Shown: positions 1 through 13,220, counted from the stretch's first letter. The stretch: DNA of 64,000 bases from Zeus faber (GCA_960531495.1 OY482854.1:27768426-27832425); one strand, 5' to 3'. Notes: a model not told the origin generated them from the sequence alone. A program made the numbers and translations.

Positions 1-752
<752 letters not shown>

Positions 753-1138
753 ATCATCAGAATAATAGGCGATAAAAATGAAGTAATATAAATGACAAAT
801 TGCAAAAATTGGTAATGTACAATAAACCAAAAACAAATATTTAGAATTTGTAATTTAGAAATGATCAATTAACAAAAAAGTTTCAACTGCAATTGTGTAT
901 CAACAATTCACATTTTGAGAAAAGTAGGAAAATTTAAAAAATATATATAAAATCTGTACATATAGTGTATACTGTGTTTAACAAGGATACAAATAAAGAA
1001 TAAATAATTTGATTGTGGGTACAAGGTGTACAATTCATTCTTCACATATTTTATTGATTATTTTACGAGCATTTACATTCTGAGCAGAGATGGAGTGTGG
1101 AAGATATTTAGATTCCCCCCTCCTGCCATCAGCTCCAA
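753..1138. other. AT-rich flank of GATA array
   Basis: The first 90 bases resemble the flanks of the GATA arrays at 5.3 and 19.5 kb. The remainder is AT-rich non-coding sequence with nothing recognisable. Confidence 0.45.
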
Positions 1139-1278
1139 GTGTGTGTGCGTGCATGCGTGCGTGTGTGTGTGTGTGTGTGTGCGCGTGTGTGTGGGTGCGT
1201 GCGTGTGTGTGGGTGTGTGTGTGCGCGTGTGTGTGGGTGCGTGTGTGTGTGTGTGTGTGTGTGTGCGTGCGTGCGTGT
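1139..1278. repeat. (GT)n with GTGC and GTGG interruptions
   Basis: This is a dinucleotide tract with alternating purine-pyrimidine GTGC blocks. Open frames over it are repeat translations, not genes. Confidence 0.95.
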
Positions 1279-1499
1279 CACCTGTGGACCTACAACAGAT
1301 CATTGTCTGGCTGGTGTAGCTACATGTGCCGGACAGAGACGGACTGCAGGGTGAAACTGGATCCTGGAAGTAAAAGAATGTGTAAAACACTAAACACATG
1401 GCCTGTTAATGCCAGCTCGCTGTGCAGGATGTGAGGGTCAGAGGAACCAACACAACAGGACCCGCAGCACACTGGCCAGAGGTCCAACTGTGTCCGTAC
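1279..1499. other. non-coding spacer
   Basis: Ordinary unique sequence between two repeats. No coding or RNA signal was seen. Confidence 0.5.
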
Positions 1500-1826
1500 A
1501 CATTATATTATAATGTATGTATATGTATAATGTATATTATATGATATTATATGATATTATATGATATTATATGATATTATATGATATTATATTATATTAT
1601 ATTATATTATATTATATTATATTATATTAAATTATATTACATTATATTATATTATATTATATTGCATGATATGATATGATATTATTTGATACTATATGAT
1701 ATGATATTTTATTATATTAAATTATATTAAATTACATTATATTATATCATATTGTATTATATTATATTATATTATATTATATCAAATTATATTGTATTAT
1801 ACAATATTATTATACCATATTATAAT
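1500..1826. repeat. AT-rich minisatellite (ATTAT/ATGAT units)
   Basis: About 330 bases consist almost only of ATATT, ATTAT and ATGAT words. It begins with near-identical 10-mers (tgatattata) and degenerates rightwards through ATTAA, ATTAC and ATCAT variants. It is almost GC-free. Confidence 0.93.
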
Positions 1827-2261
1827 CAGTGAAAACATTTTGTTATTTAAATGAGCGACATTTCATCAATAATTAATCCCTATTGTTATGGCTGGGATTA
1901 TTCTAATTTACAATCTTCTCTGCATTTTTCGGGCGAAAAGTATTTTAGCACAGACATGGTTGAGGTCTCGTTAGGACCAGGACGTTTCAGGCGTCTTGTT
2001 GTTTGAGTTAGATTCGTTTCGGGGTTAGTTTCATTTGATTCGTTTCGGGAGCGGGCCCCTTTGTGACATCGTCATCCAAAGTCCGAGCTTCATCTTTCGG
2101 AACTCATTCGCATTGGGAGGGTTGCTCTGTGTAGACGGCGTAGTGGTTGCTCCGTGAGACGAACAGACCGAGGGAGCCAATGAGGTGTTCAATGCCAACT
2201 CTAATACATACCTAACACGACTAAACTGGACCCTGTGTATTGCTGCTATATTTATTATGAC

Positions 2262-2264
<3 letters not shown>
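1827..2264. other. degenerate dispersed-repeat sequence
   Basis: The phrase gacatggttgaggtctcgtt near 1,955 and the phrase tttgtgacatcgtcatccaa near 2,060 resemble parts of the repeat copy at 34.6-34.9 kb. The phrase ctggaccctgtgtattgctg near 2,230 recurs at 4.05, 34.3 and 35.7 kb. This stretch is probably an old third copy of that composite repeat. Confidence 0.4.
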
Positions 2265-2300
<36 letters not shown>

Positions 2301-2345
2301 AATTATTAGTAGAGGTAGTAGTAGTAGTAGGAGTAGTAATAGAAG
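2265..2345. repeat. (ATT)n then (AGT)n trinucleotide repeat
   Basis: An ATT array grades into AGT and AGA units. It directly follows the ctggaccctgtgtattgctg phrase, the same arrangement seen at 35.7 kb. Confidence 0.9.
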
Positions 2346-4812
2346 AAGGATTTACATTTCTAGAAGAAGAACAAGAAGTACAGAATATTCTTTAGGTTAA
2401 TCAAAATACACTATTTATAAAATGTTAATTAAAATTGGTCATAGACAATCGGGACCTTCCCAAGATGGCGGCACGCACAGAGCAGTGCCGATGGTTCGAT
2501 ATTAGGCCTGGCATTTGTAAATACCCCAGATATTGAATCTGTCCATCGGATTAATGGACTTTAACTAAAGACACAAACTCTGACAGACTGTGTATACGCA
2601 GAAACACAAAAGCGCAGAGATAATCGCTGTTAAATGTAAGTTAGGCATTTTGTTTGTATCGTGGATATTGTGACAAAATATTTTTACTTTATTCATTTCC
2701 TTCTCATGCGACATGCACCAGGGTGAGTTATAAAAACACAAAAAACAAAACAAAAAAAAAAAATCACCTTCAGAATTTATGGAAATTCCAGAGATCTATA
2801 TTTCTACATTATTCCGTAATTACACAGTGGCAAGTATAACTTCATTACTATTAACCTTTATTATGTTTGAAAATAATTTTAGTATTATTACCAGAAGACA
2901 ATTGGATTAAACAAAGCGCAGCGTATTAGCATCATAAACACATAAGTTCCGAAAAATGAAAACCCAATAACATCACTGTCAGAATTGACTGACATTCCCG
3001 AGATATCAGTTTATACAATTTTCCTGAATTATAGTTAGTTGTAACAATAACCCTAAGAAACACAGTGCAAGGAGTATGTATTTATTTATTGTGTCTGTGT
3101 TATGAATTAATTTAATTATTTTTGTGTTCTGGGGTTCCAGATGCCTCAAAAAAAGCCAAAATTCCAAGGCAGCAACGAAGCGATGGGCAGAACGTGCTGC
3201 TTTACAGGTCAGCCACTCTCCTCTTTAAAAAAAAAGGACTAACATCCTGAAACCAAACAAAACCCTGAAAACTCTGGAAAACCCGAAAACAAGGACTGCA
3301 AAAAAGATCGGAAAGAACAACAAAAGTTCTCTGACAACATTTAATACGGACGAAGTTCCTTCAAATGTACCTGTTGATTCTTCACACATGTCGGTGTAAA
3401 GAGGCTCATTTCATCGGGGTGATTCAGGGTTTGGAGACTCCAGGAACCAGCGGGAGTGACCTACACCTAGACCAAAATGCTCACTCACATTGTCAACCTC
3501 AATGAAACAGCGACAGCAACCACACCGGATAATTCCAAAAAAATTAATGATTAATTCACGTTTTCAGCCGACGTTTAAACACGTTGATACATTTCGGCCT
3601 TTTGTTGTTCTGTCCAACTATTTTGACCAGCCGCTGAATAAAACGTTTGTCTTTCACTAGTGTCATGCTTTTTCCTCCGTTTGGACCTCTCTCCGACCCT
3701 CTTACCATCGCCCCTCCTCTGCGCCGCACACAGCGTGGTCGCGGTCGTGGTCGCGGTCGTGGCCCGGAGCGCGTTGCGACAAACTCGGGCCCCCCGCTCG
3801 GAAACTTCACAGAAAACACAGCCCTCGAAATCAGGCTGGAGAAAGGGAGGGTGGCCAACAATGTCAGATTTGTTACACGTGCAACAAAAATGTGTATTCC
3901 ATTACGGACAATTTATTTGGCTATATGTCGCCTTAAATTGTAGTTATTTATAACATTAACCTCAAATAAAATGCACAGCCTTCCAAACAGGCCTTCAGCG
4001 TCATCACGTCACAGACATCACCCTGTCACGCACGTCACCCCAACTAACCTGGACCCCGTGGATCGCTGCCCGCAGCCATATTTATATTTATATTAATGCT
4101 ATGATATACTGCAAAGATTTACTGTACTATCATTGACATTAACTTTTCAAATGTTCTCTCGCCTGACAGTAACCGGGAGCCCAGACGGGACAAACTGGAG
4201 GGTGAGACGCCTGCAGTGTAAGCTGTGGGTGCCTCCATAAGAGGGCACTCCATCTCTGGCTTAGGGCCTCTCGTCTCCACGGAGCGCCTCGTTCTCAGCT
4301 TCACCCACAGGATCCCTCAGTGTGACAAGTTTACACAGACCATCTGCGGACCCTAAAAACACTAATCGCAAGGTCGTAAAAGGTGACTCCATAAAAATGC
4401 TGGGCTACGTTTAAACGGCTGAAGATGTTTTGCTGACTCGATCCGGCACACACCGGCGGGACCTCTTCGGGACGCCGCTTGGAATTCTCCCTCAATATAT
4501 CACTCTTCAGATGCATATGAGGGGGAGGGCTGGGTGCAGGGCATCTATCAGGCGATGATTGGTGCGGACCAGTTTGCATTATTTACTGGAATTTGAATCC
4601 GACCGGATCCTTAATTTATGAACTGAATAGAACAATTTTTGGGGAGATGTGTGAGTGGAGGTGACAAGACGACTGGACTGCTGACTCAGTCTCCCCCGCT
4701 TTTAAAAGCGCAGCCGCGGGAGGAAGGTTTGATGGACAACCATAAGCAACGCGTTTTCCACAACAAGCTGACACATGATGAGATGGAGAGAGAGGGAGAG
4801 AGAGTGTTGAAA

Positions 4813-4814
<2 letters not shown>
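2346..4814. other. non-coding DNA with one diverged local duplication
   Basis: There is no gene. Segments starting at 2,770 and 2,979 share a pattern beginning tcagaatt and continuing attcc-gagat over about 70 bases, suggesting an old local duplication. A phrase aacctggaccccgtg at 4,045 belongs to the dispersed unit also seen at 2.2, 34.3 and 35.7 kb. Proline/arginine-rich frames near 3,700 reflect a short cgtggtcgcggt repeat, not a gene. Confidence 0.45.

Positions 4815-4853
<39 letters not shown>
4815..4853. repeat. (GT)n microsatellite
   Basis: A perfect dinucleotide tract of about 19 copies. Confidence 0.97.
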
Positions 4854-4855
<2 letters not shown>

Positions 4856-5250
4856 TTTTTTATTATCTTTATTATCTTCTATTTTATTATCTCAGAGCAT
4901 GGTCGTTGTTCTGTTTCTTTTCCTTTTGGGCCATTTCTTTGTTTTTGTTATTTTATTTCTTCAGAAGGGATAAAGGACGTAGCAGACAGATACAGAAACG
5001 CTATGATGTTGTACGACTGCTTCAGTGGTGCTATGATTCGGAGAGAAATTTGGGGATCTATTTATATATTTTTTCTCTTTCAGCTGTCAGACATTGGAGG
5101 ACATTTTGCGATTGACGCTCTGCCTCTTTTAGTCCCTGCAGTATCCTCGTCCTCTGAGAAGCTAGAACTGCGCTCATTAGAGCAAATGGGGGATGGCTAC
5201 TGTAGTGGAAAGGGCCACGCACGCGCGTCTGTGCTTGTGTGTGGTGAGAT
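4854..5250. other. non-coding spacer
   Basis: Pyrimidine-rich then mixed unique sequence. No coding signal was seen. Confidence 0.45.
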
Positions 5251-5407
<157 letters not shown>

Positions 5408-5679
5408 GAAACCTATGTGTTACAGAAACACACAATAAGTGAAAAATAGAACAAAAAATGTGCAATACACAAAAAATAAAAAAACAACTGGTAACAAACA
5501 ATAAACCCTAAAATAAATTATAATTATTAATAAATAAAAACAATAAATGAACCTGAAATGAACTGATACAAATTGTGTGTGTTTGAGAGAGATATACAAT
5601 GGTGAAAAGCGAGTGTGTGACAAGGATAGGGACAAAGGAAGAGGGACCAAGAAGAAGAGTAAGAAATAGAGGAATAAAT

Positions 5680-5776
5680 AGGGAAAAAGAGAAAGAAAGA
5701 AAGAAAGAAAGAAAGACAGAAAGAAATAAAGAAATAAAGAAAGAAAGACAGAGAGAAAGAAAGAAATAAAGAAAGT
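5680..5776. repeat. (GAAA)n purine-rich tract
   Basis: A pure-purine stretch of GAAA, GACA and AATA units, potentially triplex-forming. Confidence 0.9.
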
Positions 5777-5864
5777 AGAGCAGGCAGAGAGAGACTTGTT
5801 AGGGACCCTAGGGCCCCTCCAGGCCCCGGACTGGTCATGCTGCTCACACGCAGCACTTGTCCAG

Positions 5865-5946
5865 TGGGTGGAGGCGGGTGGAGGTGGATGCAGGATACAG
5901 GCAGGTGGAGGCAGGTGCAGGCGGGTGGAGGCGGGTGGAGGCGGGT
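5865..5946. repeat. GC-rich minisatellite, unit about ggtggaggcg
   Basis: About eight degenerate copies of a 10-mer (ggtggaggcg and variants with gtgcag or caggta). A tandem minisatellite, distinct from the surrounding di- and tetranucleotide arrays. Confidence 0.85.
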
Positions 5947-6073
5947 CACCTCTGAGACAGCGTGAGGTGAAGTGGTGTCCATGGTGAGGTCCAGCTGTTA
6001 AAACCCTAATTCTACACAGATGTGTCTGGGGCACTTTGCTGCTCACACATGACCAGACAGGGAGAGCAGAGTG

Positions 6074-6207
<134 letters not shown>

Positions 6208-6334
6208 GTATATACATGTTGTGCAAAAATCCTAAATTTCTTATACATGCTTTTTTTCTTTCTTTTCTAAATTGTCTTTGTCTTGTTCCCTTCCCTCTCA
6301 CACCCTCACTTTTCTCTATTTTAATTCTCCATTC

Positions 6335-6351
6335 CTGTCTCTCTCTCTCTT

Positions 6352-6391
<40 letters not shown>

Positions 6392-6411
6392 AGTATCTAT
6401 CTATCTATCTG
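6335..6411. repeat. (CT)n-(CA)n-(TATC)n compound repeat
   Basis: Pyrimidine CT tract, then a CA tract, then about four TATC units. Confidence 0.93.
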
Positions 6412-7032
6412 TATGTCTATCTATTCACACATACAGTCTCTGCATAATAAATCACAGTCTGTTATTGTCTTACTGATATGATGAATGTGAATATGATTCA
6501 TATTCTGTAAATGAATTCATGTGTGAACTGCAGGCTGTTATCTTTTCATGTAATACGTAGATATTGTTCCTCAGCAAAGAAAAAAAAGAAGTAGAAGAGT
6601 TGTTTTTTTTCCATTCAGACAATGTAGCTCATCTTTTCTTACTCCGTTTTAATTAATCTCACTGATGGATCATATTATAATCTCCCAAACAATCTGTCGT
6701 CACAGGAGTAGAAAATATATTTCCATGAAAATGAATCATCACACTGTATGGGTCACCACCCCCCCACCCCAACTTTTTTTTGGGGGGGGGGGGTGGTGGG
6801 CCTTTTTCAGAACGTACGCAAACGCTTATAAAAAAACAAAAAGTTATATATATTTATCACACTTTGCCCTGTTCAACATCCTAAAAAATATTGTTTCAGT
6901 CTTATTGACATCATACCAGCTTCCCGGGGCGAAACGCTGCGCTTTCAAATATGCAAAACGAAAAAATGGAGTTAAATAAAAAGCAGCACTGTTCAAGCAC
7001 ATAATCCATGCAAAGGCTATCATTTGAGGGCG
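6412..7032. other. non-coding DNA with a C-run/G-run inverted pair
   Basis: There is no gene. At 6,753-6,770 a caccaccccccc-type block is followed by a T-run and then a G-run plus ggtggg at 6,782-6,800. Together they form a hairpin-capable, quadruplex-capable site. Confidence 0.5.
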
Positions 7033-7057
7033 AAAAAAAAAAAAAAAAAAAAAAAAA
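7033..7057. repeat. poly(A) run of 25
   Basis: A perfect homopolymer. No adjacent target-site duplication was found that would mark a retrocopy. Confidence 0.95.
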
Positions 7058-7159
7058 GCGCGTGTGTGGAGCTGCTTTGCTCCGAGTGGTCACCAGAGGG
7101 TTGAGCGTTTGGGTTCAGGCTCACGCAGGCCGCTTACTTTGGAGAGTGCTTGAGGGAAG

Positions 7160-7280
7160 GCAACATTAGATATAATGAAACATTCAGTGACCTCCACTCT
7201 TTCCAATCTCCCCATTTGGCCTCCGCGTAGAATGCTCTGACTGAGGCCTTTCTAGAGCTGGTCATAATATCTAATGTTGC
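7160..7280. repeat. 121-bp inverted repeat (19-bp arms, 83-bp loop)
   Basis: The left arm 7,160-7,178 and right arm 7,262-7,280 pair at 18 of 19 positions (left arm begins gcaacattagatat). The loop is unique sequence with ggcctcc and gaggcc half-sites. No target-site duplication flanks it, so a MITE origin is not shown. Function unknown. Confidence 0.8.
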
Positions 7281-10025
7281 GCCGTGCCAAACTGTCATGG
7301 TGAGATTAGACAAACTTTAGAGACTTTATTTATTTATTTATTTTTTAATGTCTGGGATGTGGATGGCTTGCTTTAAGCAAGTGTCTTCCGCAGAGTTCCC
7401 TTATCTTGTGAAATCACTCCTGCGCGGAACAATCATTTATAATTTCATCTTTTTTTTTTTTTTTTTTCTCTCCAAGTCCATCCAGTCAATCAGTGTTATG
7501 TATCGTGGTCACAATGCTGCCTTTTATATGCAACAGACACAGTAATAATTTCACTTTAACTACCCGTGCTGCAGTGGGGAGGGGATATTCCTCCAGGGGC
7601 ATCGGGACTCCTTCTTCGGGGTTTAAGTGTTCCACGGTTGTCATGGAGACCAAAACAAACACAAGTGATGTCACACGTAGGCTCCTAACAATGCGACAGG
7701 AGAGAATTATTATGGATAATATCACTTTAAGGTCATAACGAATCAATGGGTGGAATGAGAGGACAACTTTTCGTGCCCCGTAACATTTGCTTTCCTTTAT
7801 GTTTTAATGCGGCACTGTGGTGTAGAACAATGGGGTTCAAACTCTGGCTTGGGACCCTCTGGTGGGTTGCGGTGTTGGGCCGGTTGAGTCACAGTAATAT
7901 ATTCTTGGTGGCTCTCAAGCTGAACTGTAACATGAGTGTATACACACGGGTGCGGGCATGAAAAGGTTTGACTTTGGTTTTTCCTGTACATACAAAATAC
8001 ATAGACTAGAACATTTAATACACTTGATCCCAAACATAGGAAGAAAATCAACACTTGAATGTTCCTTAAGACCCAAAAAGCCACATGGTTGCCTTTACAA
8101 ACAATTTTGGTTTAACCCCATTCAACCCTAAAAACTAAAATCGAAACTTAATTCAAATATTAAATCGATTTGAAAGGAACGCCTCATTCTGCCCAATAGG
8201 AGCTTCTTTAATTTTGGCAAATCGAGCAGAAATTGAATTCCAAATACTGGACCTCAATAAGGAGCAGGTGGTAATTATGACTGGAGCTGGAGCTGTCTTG
8301 GACAAATACAAATACCCTGTGTTCCCAAGCCTGCTGACAGCGCAGGTAAAATCATTTAAATAATCATAAAAAAAAAAGATATATGACTGGAGCTTGATGT
8401 GCTGAAATACTTCCTTAAAGCTTTGGTATAGAGTTTCACGGTGTTGAATTAGTGCAGTGGAAGGGGTTTGCGTGCCGCGCTCTTTTTTTTTTTTTTGTAA
8501 TTAATAAAGTTTCCCGGACATCCATGGGTTTCCGTCCCGGTCGCCCACTGTGTCTCGTTCGCGTTTGGCCTCTGTGCTCGTCGTGGAGACACTCCCAAGT
8601 ATATAAATTTACAAAGCCTGCACTGAGACATGTTGATTCTTACCCAAATATCCAGTCAACTGTGAAACAGATAGACTCCACAAATCAAACCCAGCTCATA
8701 ACGAGCATTTCTTGCCATCTAAAGAATATATTCACGATTTGGGGACCTTTTATGAGGAAGGCGATGGCAGATTGACACCAGAAGTGTCATAAATTATCAG
8801 CGGAGGGACGCCAAGCTAAACAGCGCGGCATAAATACACACTCCGAATACACCGGTCGCTTCAATATCACACGCCACTGGTGTATGAAAATCTTTTTTAA
8901 ACATGTACAAATCTATGAACATCCTTTGGGAAGCACAGAATATTTTACCAGATGAAGATCCTTACGTCACATTTCAATTTGCCATTTAAAAGCACTGAAA
9001 TGATTCTGAAAACAGATATCAGAAAAAAAAAATGTTTATTTTGTTTTTTGTAATACACAGTGTATTAGTGCCATTAATAATACTGTATAAAAGGACACTA
9101 TAACACTTTCACACTATACTTAAAATTTTATTTCACTGGATGTATCCTGTATTTTTTTTTTTATATTACACAGATAAAGTACATCGTTTTTGGCTGCATG
9201 ATAGATAGAATTTATTACAACCCAGTGAAAAGCTCATCATACCAAATTTAGAATTTGCATTTTACCTCCATGTTAATACAGAATGACTAACAATGAGTTC
9301 AGCAGCAGAAAATAAGCCTGCATATTATTAGAAATAAGAAAGCCATAAATTTAAGAGGGTCCCTGAGAGTAAAAGTCGATGATGTCATTCAGTGTAGAGT
9401 TTTCACGAGCTGCCGCTGAAAGAAGAGAGTCAGTAGCAGCTCTGTCAGTAACTTCTACTTTAAGATATTTTCTTTTCCATATAAATTTAAATTCACCCAA
9501 TGAAATATGTGGTCAGGAAAGAATAATCAATCCTTTTTTTATTTATTTAATTTTTTTTAAATATAAAATAGTAATAAAAAAAAAATTATAAATCAAGTCA
9601 CGGTAGCATCTTGATGAGCAACGTTTGCAGTATGAAACCAAAATTAATTTTGGTTAATTAATAATTGAATCAACACTTGAAGGAGTTCAAGAGCGGACGT
9701 TTTTAGTTTCGGAGTAAAGCTTGTAAAAATAAAAATAAAATAAAACAAATAAAGTGTTTTAAAATCCTGAATGAGGCAATGACCTAAATATGTTTTTTTA
9801 TGTATTTATTTATTTTTTCCCCGAGAACACGAGTAAACCGAGCAAAGCGGCTTCAAACCAGGGGTGTTGCGGGTGTCGTTCGAACAACGCCGGCCTATGA
9901 TCTCACCTTTATTCCATCGCCTGGTCATTCAATTTGAATAATCCCTCTGACTGACCCCGCGGGGCTCAGAACACACGTTGTGCTTGCCGCGGCGGCACCA
10001 TGACGTCTCCCAGTAAGAACGCACG
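7281..10025. other. gene-free DNA, mostly unique
   Basis: Apart from short T- and A-runs (7,449, 8,483, 9,152) I see no gene, RNA or intact transposon. The words ggggttcaaactctgg at 7,831 and the following ggttgcgg are reminiscent of a fish interspersed repeat but too short to call. Confidence 0.45.
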
Positions 10026-10100
10026 CCCCCCCCCCCCCACCCCCACTGAAACACCCGCAAACCCCCACGCCCCCCCTCCCTCCCTCCCCCAGGGCCGGGT
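10026..10100. repeat. C-rich tract
   Basis: A 13-base C-run followed by CCCAC, CCCT and CCCTCC units. The opposite strand is G-rich and could form a quadruplex. Confidence 0.8.
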
Positions 10101-10480
10101 TGCCAGACGCTGGCCAGTGTAAGTGAGTGTGAATGTAAATAAGCCCCATTATGGCTGCCATCTCCACGGCTCCTGTCACACGGCGGAGGTAAACACGGCG
10201 CTTCCTGCTGAAACACTTCTGCGGCGCTCGCAATTAGAGCGGCCACAACAGCACTAAATCACCGCGTCTGTGGAAAGCAAGCGGCGGCGAAAACAAAGAC
10301 GTCCAGCGGTATAACCTGCAGTGAAAAGGTCAATTAATGAAGCTTGTCCCTAATATTTGTCTAAATGCCCGCCGGAGCCGCGCCGGGAATACGACGTAAT
10401 CCGCGCACGCACTAATGAAATGTGACAAACTGTTTCCACACAAACAGCGAGGTGTTCCCACACGGCTCCGTGTCGCCACC

Positions 10481-10481
<1 letters not shown>
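10101..10481. other. low-repeat island, candidate regulatory sequence
   Basis: This is repeat-free sequence with mixed GC blocks and homeodomain-type words (caattagagc, caattaatga). It is uninterrupted by junk runs although it lies between two repeats. The look is that of developmental non-coding elements; conservation was not testable. Confidence 0.25.

Positions 10482-10571
<90 letters not shown>
10482..10571. repeat. (CA)n microsatellite
   Basis: About 45 perfect copies. Confidence 0.97.
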
Positions 10572-10575
<4 letters not shown>

Positions 10576-10865
10576 TATTGACGCGACCAATCGGGGTCAA
10601 TCGACACACACCAGTAGGATTCCAGTATGACGGCTTGGTGTGTTTTGAGAGCAAAGCCCGCGTTTTCACACGTAATATTCTAAAAATAACCCTCAGATCG
10701 CTATCTCCAAGCCGTCTCCCACACGACTCCATTACAGAGCTGCAACGAGCGCTGGCGGCGCATCGACCATTTAAGTGTCTGAAATAAAATCCCAATTAGC
10801 GGCCGTTTGTGTGGGTGACACTTGCAGCAAAACAATTTAAGGGGCTCTGATGATCTGGCCCGCTG

Positions 10866-10892
10866 TGGGTGTGCGTGTGTGTGCGTGTGTGT

Positions 10893-10923
<31 letters not shown>

Positions 10924-10953
10924 CGTGTGTGTGCCCGTGTGTGCGTGCGTGTC
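10866..10953. repeat. (GT)n with GTGC interruptions
   Basis: A dinucleotide tract with CG-containing variants. Confidence 0.94.
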
Positions 10954-11374
10954 ACACCGGGCGTACGTGCTGCAGCCGGATCTCCGTGGAGGAGATTCCT
11001 GTGGTAGCTGGTTATTCTATGAGGACGGCCGCTCTGACAGGACCACCTACGCCCCGTGTTTATTGTTTGAGAAGGTGTTTTGGTGGACGGAGGCCGGGCG
11101 CTCGCCGCTGCCCTTAAAGACAGGGCGAGGGGCCGGCCCGAGGAAGCGCGGCGATGAGCGGAGGAGAATTCCGGCTCGTCCGCGTGAATGTGTGTCAAGG
11201 GAAAAGCGCGACACATTTACAGAATTTCATATCTATCATATGTCATTGAAGTGTAATCCTTGGATGTCATTTTCGTTATTTATTACTTTACTTGTAATTT
11301 TGTTATTTATGCCTATTCTAATTATTTAGATATATTAACATAATGATCATGTATGCATTGTTATCTGTGTGCAT
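10954..11374. other. non-coding spacer
   Basis: GC-rich unique sequence turns AT-rich. No coding signal was seen on either strand. Confidence 0.45.
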
Positions 11375-11464
11375 ACATATATATATATATATATATATAT
11401 AGTATATACAGTATATATATATGTATGTATATATATATATATATATATACTGTATATATATATA
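11375..11464. repeat. (AT)n with GTATAC/TGTATA interruptions
   Basis: A self-complementary AT array interrupted by agtatatacagtat-type words that keep it palindromic. Cruciform-capable. Confidence 0.94.
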
Positions 11465-11928
11465 AACACTATATTCATCCATTGTATTTCTTTTAACAGT
11501 ATATACAAAGTACAACATAAAAAAATGCACTGGACAGGATGCCATTTCAAGAAAACAATATTTATATTCATGCCTTCTGTGCTATATAACAGTATCATTT
11601 ATTTATGACAGTTCTATATTCATACCTACACTCAGTACTCACAACCATATTCATAGCTTTTTCATTCAACCTCTGCCTACGCACATTCAGTTTTTTTTCT
11701 GTATTTTTGGGGGGGGTTTTGTATTATTTTTCTTTTTTTATGATCTTTGTGAACAACAATGCAGCAATTCAATCAAATCCATCGATAGGTGGCCAAAATG
11801 AATCAATTCTGATTGTGATTCTGATCATAGATCGTCTTGAGCAAAACCAATTTAAGAGTCTATGTCAGTTTGTATACCAAAATGTCTACATGCGCAGATA
11901 CGTGTTCGTGTCCGTCTGTGTTTGTATG

Positions 11929-11929
11929 C

Positions 11930-11974
<45 letters not shown>

Positions 11975-12062
11975 GGAAAGACGGAGAGAGAGAGAGAGAG
12001 AGAAAAATGGGTTTTCAAGGTTCCGAGGTTTGGGGGTGTGTGCGTGTGTGTGGGGGGGGGGG
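11929..12062. repeat. (GT)n-(GA)n compound repeat, then GT/G-run
   Basis: A GT tract (11,930-11,959), then GA-rich purine tracts to about 12,003, then unique bases and a short GT block ending in a G-run at 12,051-12,062. Confidence 0.9.
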
Positions 12063-12860
12063 GTCCTTTAGGGCCAAGAGGGCACCAAGGGGGGGTTGGA
12101 TGTAAGAGGGGGCGTGGCCTGAAGATAGTTTTGGGACGGCTCCCAGCCGACCCCCTCCGAGGTGTCGGTGTTATGACATGTGTAGCGCTCCGCTGTTTTC
12201 TCTCACAACAAGAGCACTTCATCTTCCAGGGTGGCCGGCCTCATAAAAGACGCTTGATTTACACGCCGGGGATCGGAGCGTCCACCTTAACCCTCTTCCT
12301 GTTGCACTTACGCCTCATTTCCTGTGGGCCGGGACCGACCGTCACGGGTGATAAATATCCACGGAGACGACGGGGTGCGTTGGGGGGGCGGGGCGGGGGT
12401 CCGATTCCCGTCCCAATATACGCCCTGAAGATGAATGTTTTCTGCACGCTCCACATCGCGAATGCTGCTCCGCTGCACGGAGCGTTGACGTGATAGGCTG
12501 TTGTGTCTTCCCTAGGAAAATGCATTCGGAAAAAAAAAAATATATATATATATTCCCCCCCCCCTAAAATCTCGGTCATGCTTTGTGACATTAAGCGTGA
12601 CTGTTCCTCCGATATTTAAACAGGAAGACCAGATTGTTTGCTGTAATAGCGGATCCGCTTTAATGACAGGATTTCTCCCCTCCGCGCTTGATGTGAAATC
12701 CCGGCGCGATTCCCAAAACAAATACAACATGTTGGGGCTTTTGGATGTCGGTTCTTCTCGTCGCACGCAGCGGAATCTCGAATGTGGAAAACATGATGTT
12801 GGTTAGCGAATGTCAAACAGTGTCTTCGGTGAGCGGAGGAGATTGAGGACAACCGCGGTC
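12063..12860. other. gene-free DNA
   Basis: Mixed unique sequence with a short A/TA/C run at 12,530-12,565. Open frames on both strands look like chance in GC-rich DNA. Confidence 0.45.
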
Positions 12861-13220
12861 GGACCGCAGAGGATTCTGGGAAGGGGGTTAGGACCTGACA
12901 ACCATCGTTAGTGGGATCCAGTCGCACTGAGCTCCCCAGCGCCACCGTCGCTATGGGGGTCTCAGAGAGCCCCCCCGCCCTTGCCCCGAGCCCGGTCACG
13001 ACTCCCGCCGTTCCGCTTCCAGCCCGGCGCCGGCGGGTGGATCGCAGCATCCATCTCCACCGCAGATCGAAGAACCGTCTCTTCGGATCGCGCCTGGAGC
13101 CCCCGCCCGGACCCCCTCCACCTCCTCAGGACCCTCCCCTCGTTGACAGCAGGAAACAAAGCAGGCTCTTGGAGCGTCGCCACTCGCGTCTCGGGCCCTG
13201 CTGACGGCGACGGCGACGTT
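12861..13220. other. CpG-rich stretch without a gene
   Basis: This is markedly CpG-dense compared with its surroundings (blocks such as cggcgccgg-type words near 13,025 and cgacggcgacgttc near 13,205). Overlapping arginine/proline-rich frames in all readings are a composition effect. It could be an orphan CpG island. Confidence 0.4.

Noticed and set aside
2456-2480. caagatggcggcac, a YY1-like motif seen at 5' ends of some retroelements
   Set aside because: No reverse transcriptase or other element sequence follows; a single short motif is not enough.
7033-7057. Poly(A) run as the tail of a processed pseudogene
   Set aside because: No cDNA-like sequence or target duplication on its left.
10701-11216. 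171-residue frame on minus strand
   Set aside because: Its centre is a GT tract and its flanks show composition-driven Ser/Arg/Pro without motif or splice sites.
11837-12493. 218-residue plus-strand frame
   Set aside because: It starts in GT/GA repeats and continues through G-rich DNA. Overlapping minus-strand frames are equally long, so it looks like chance.
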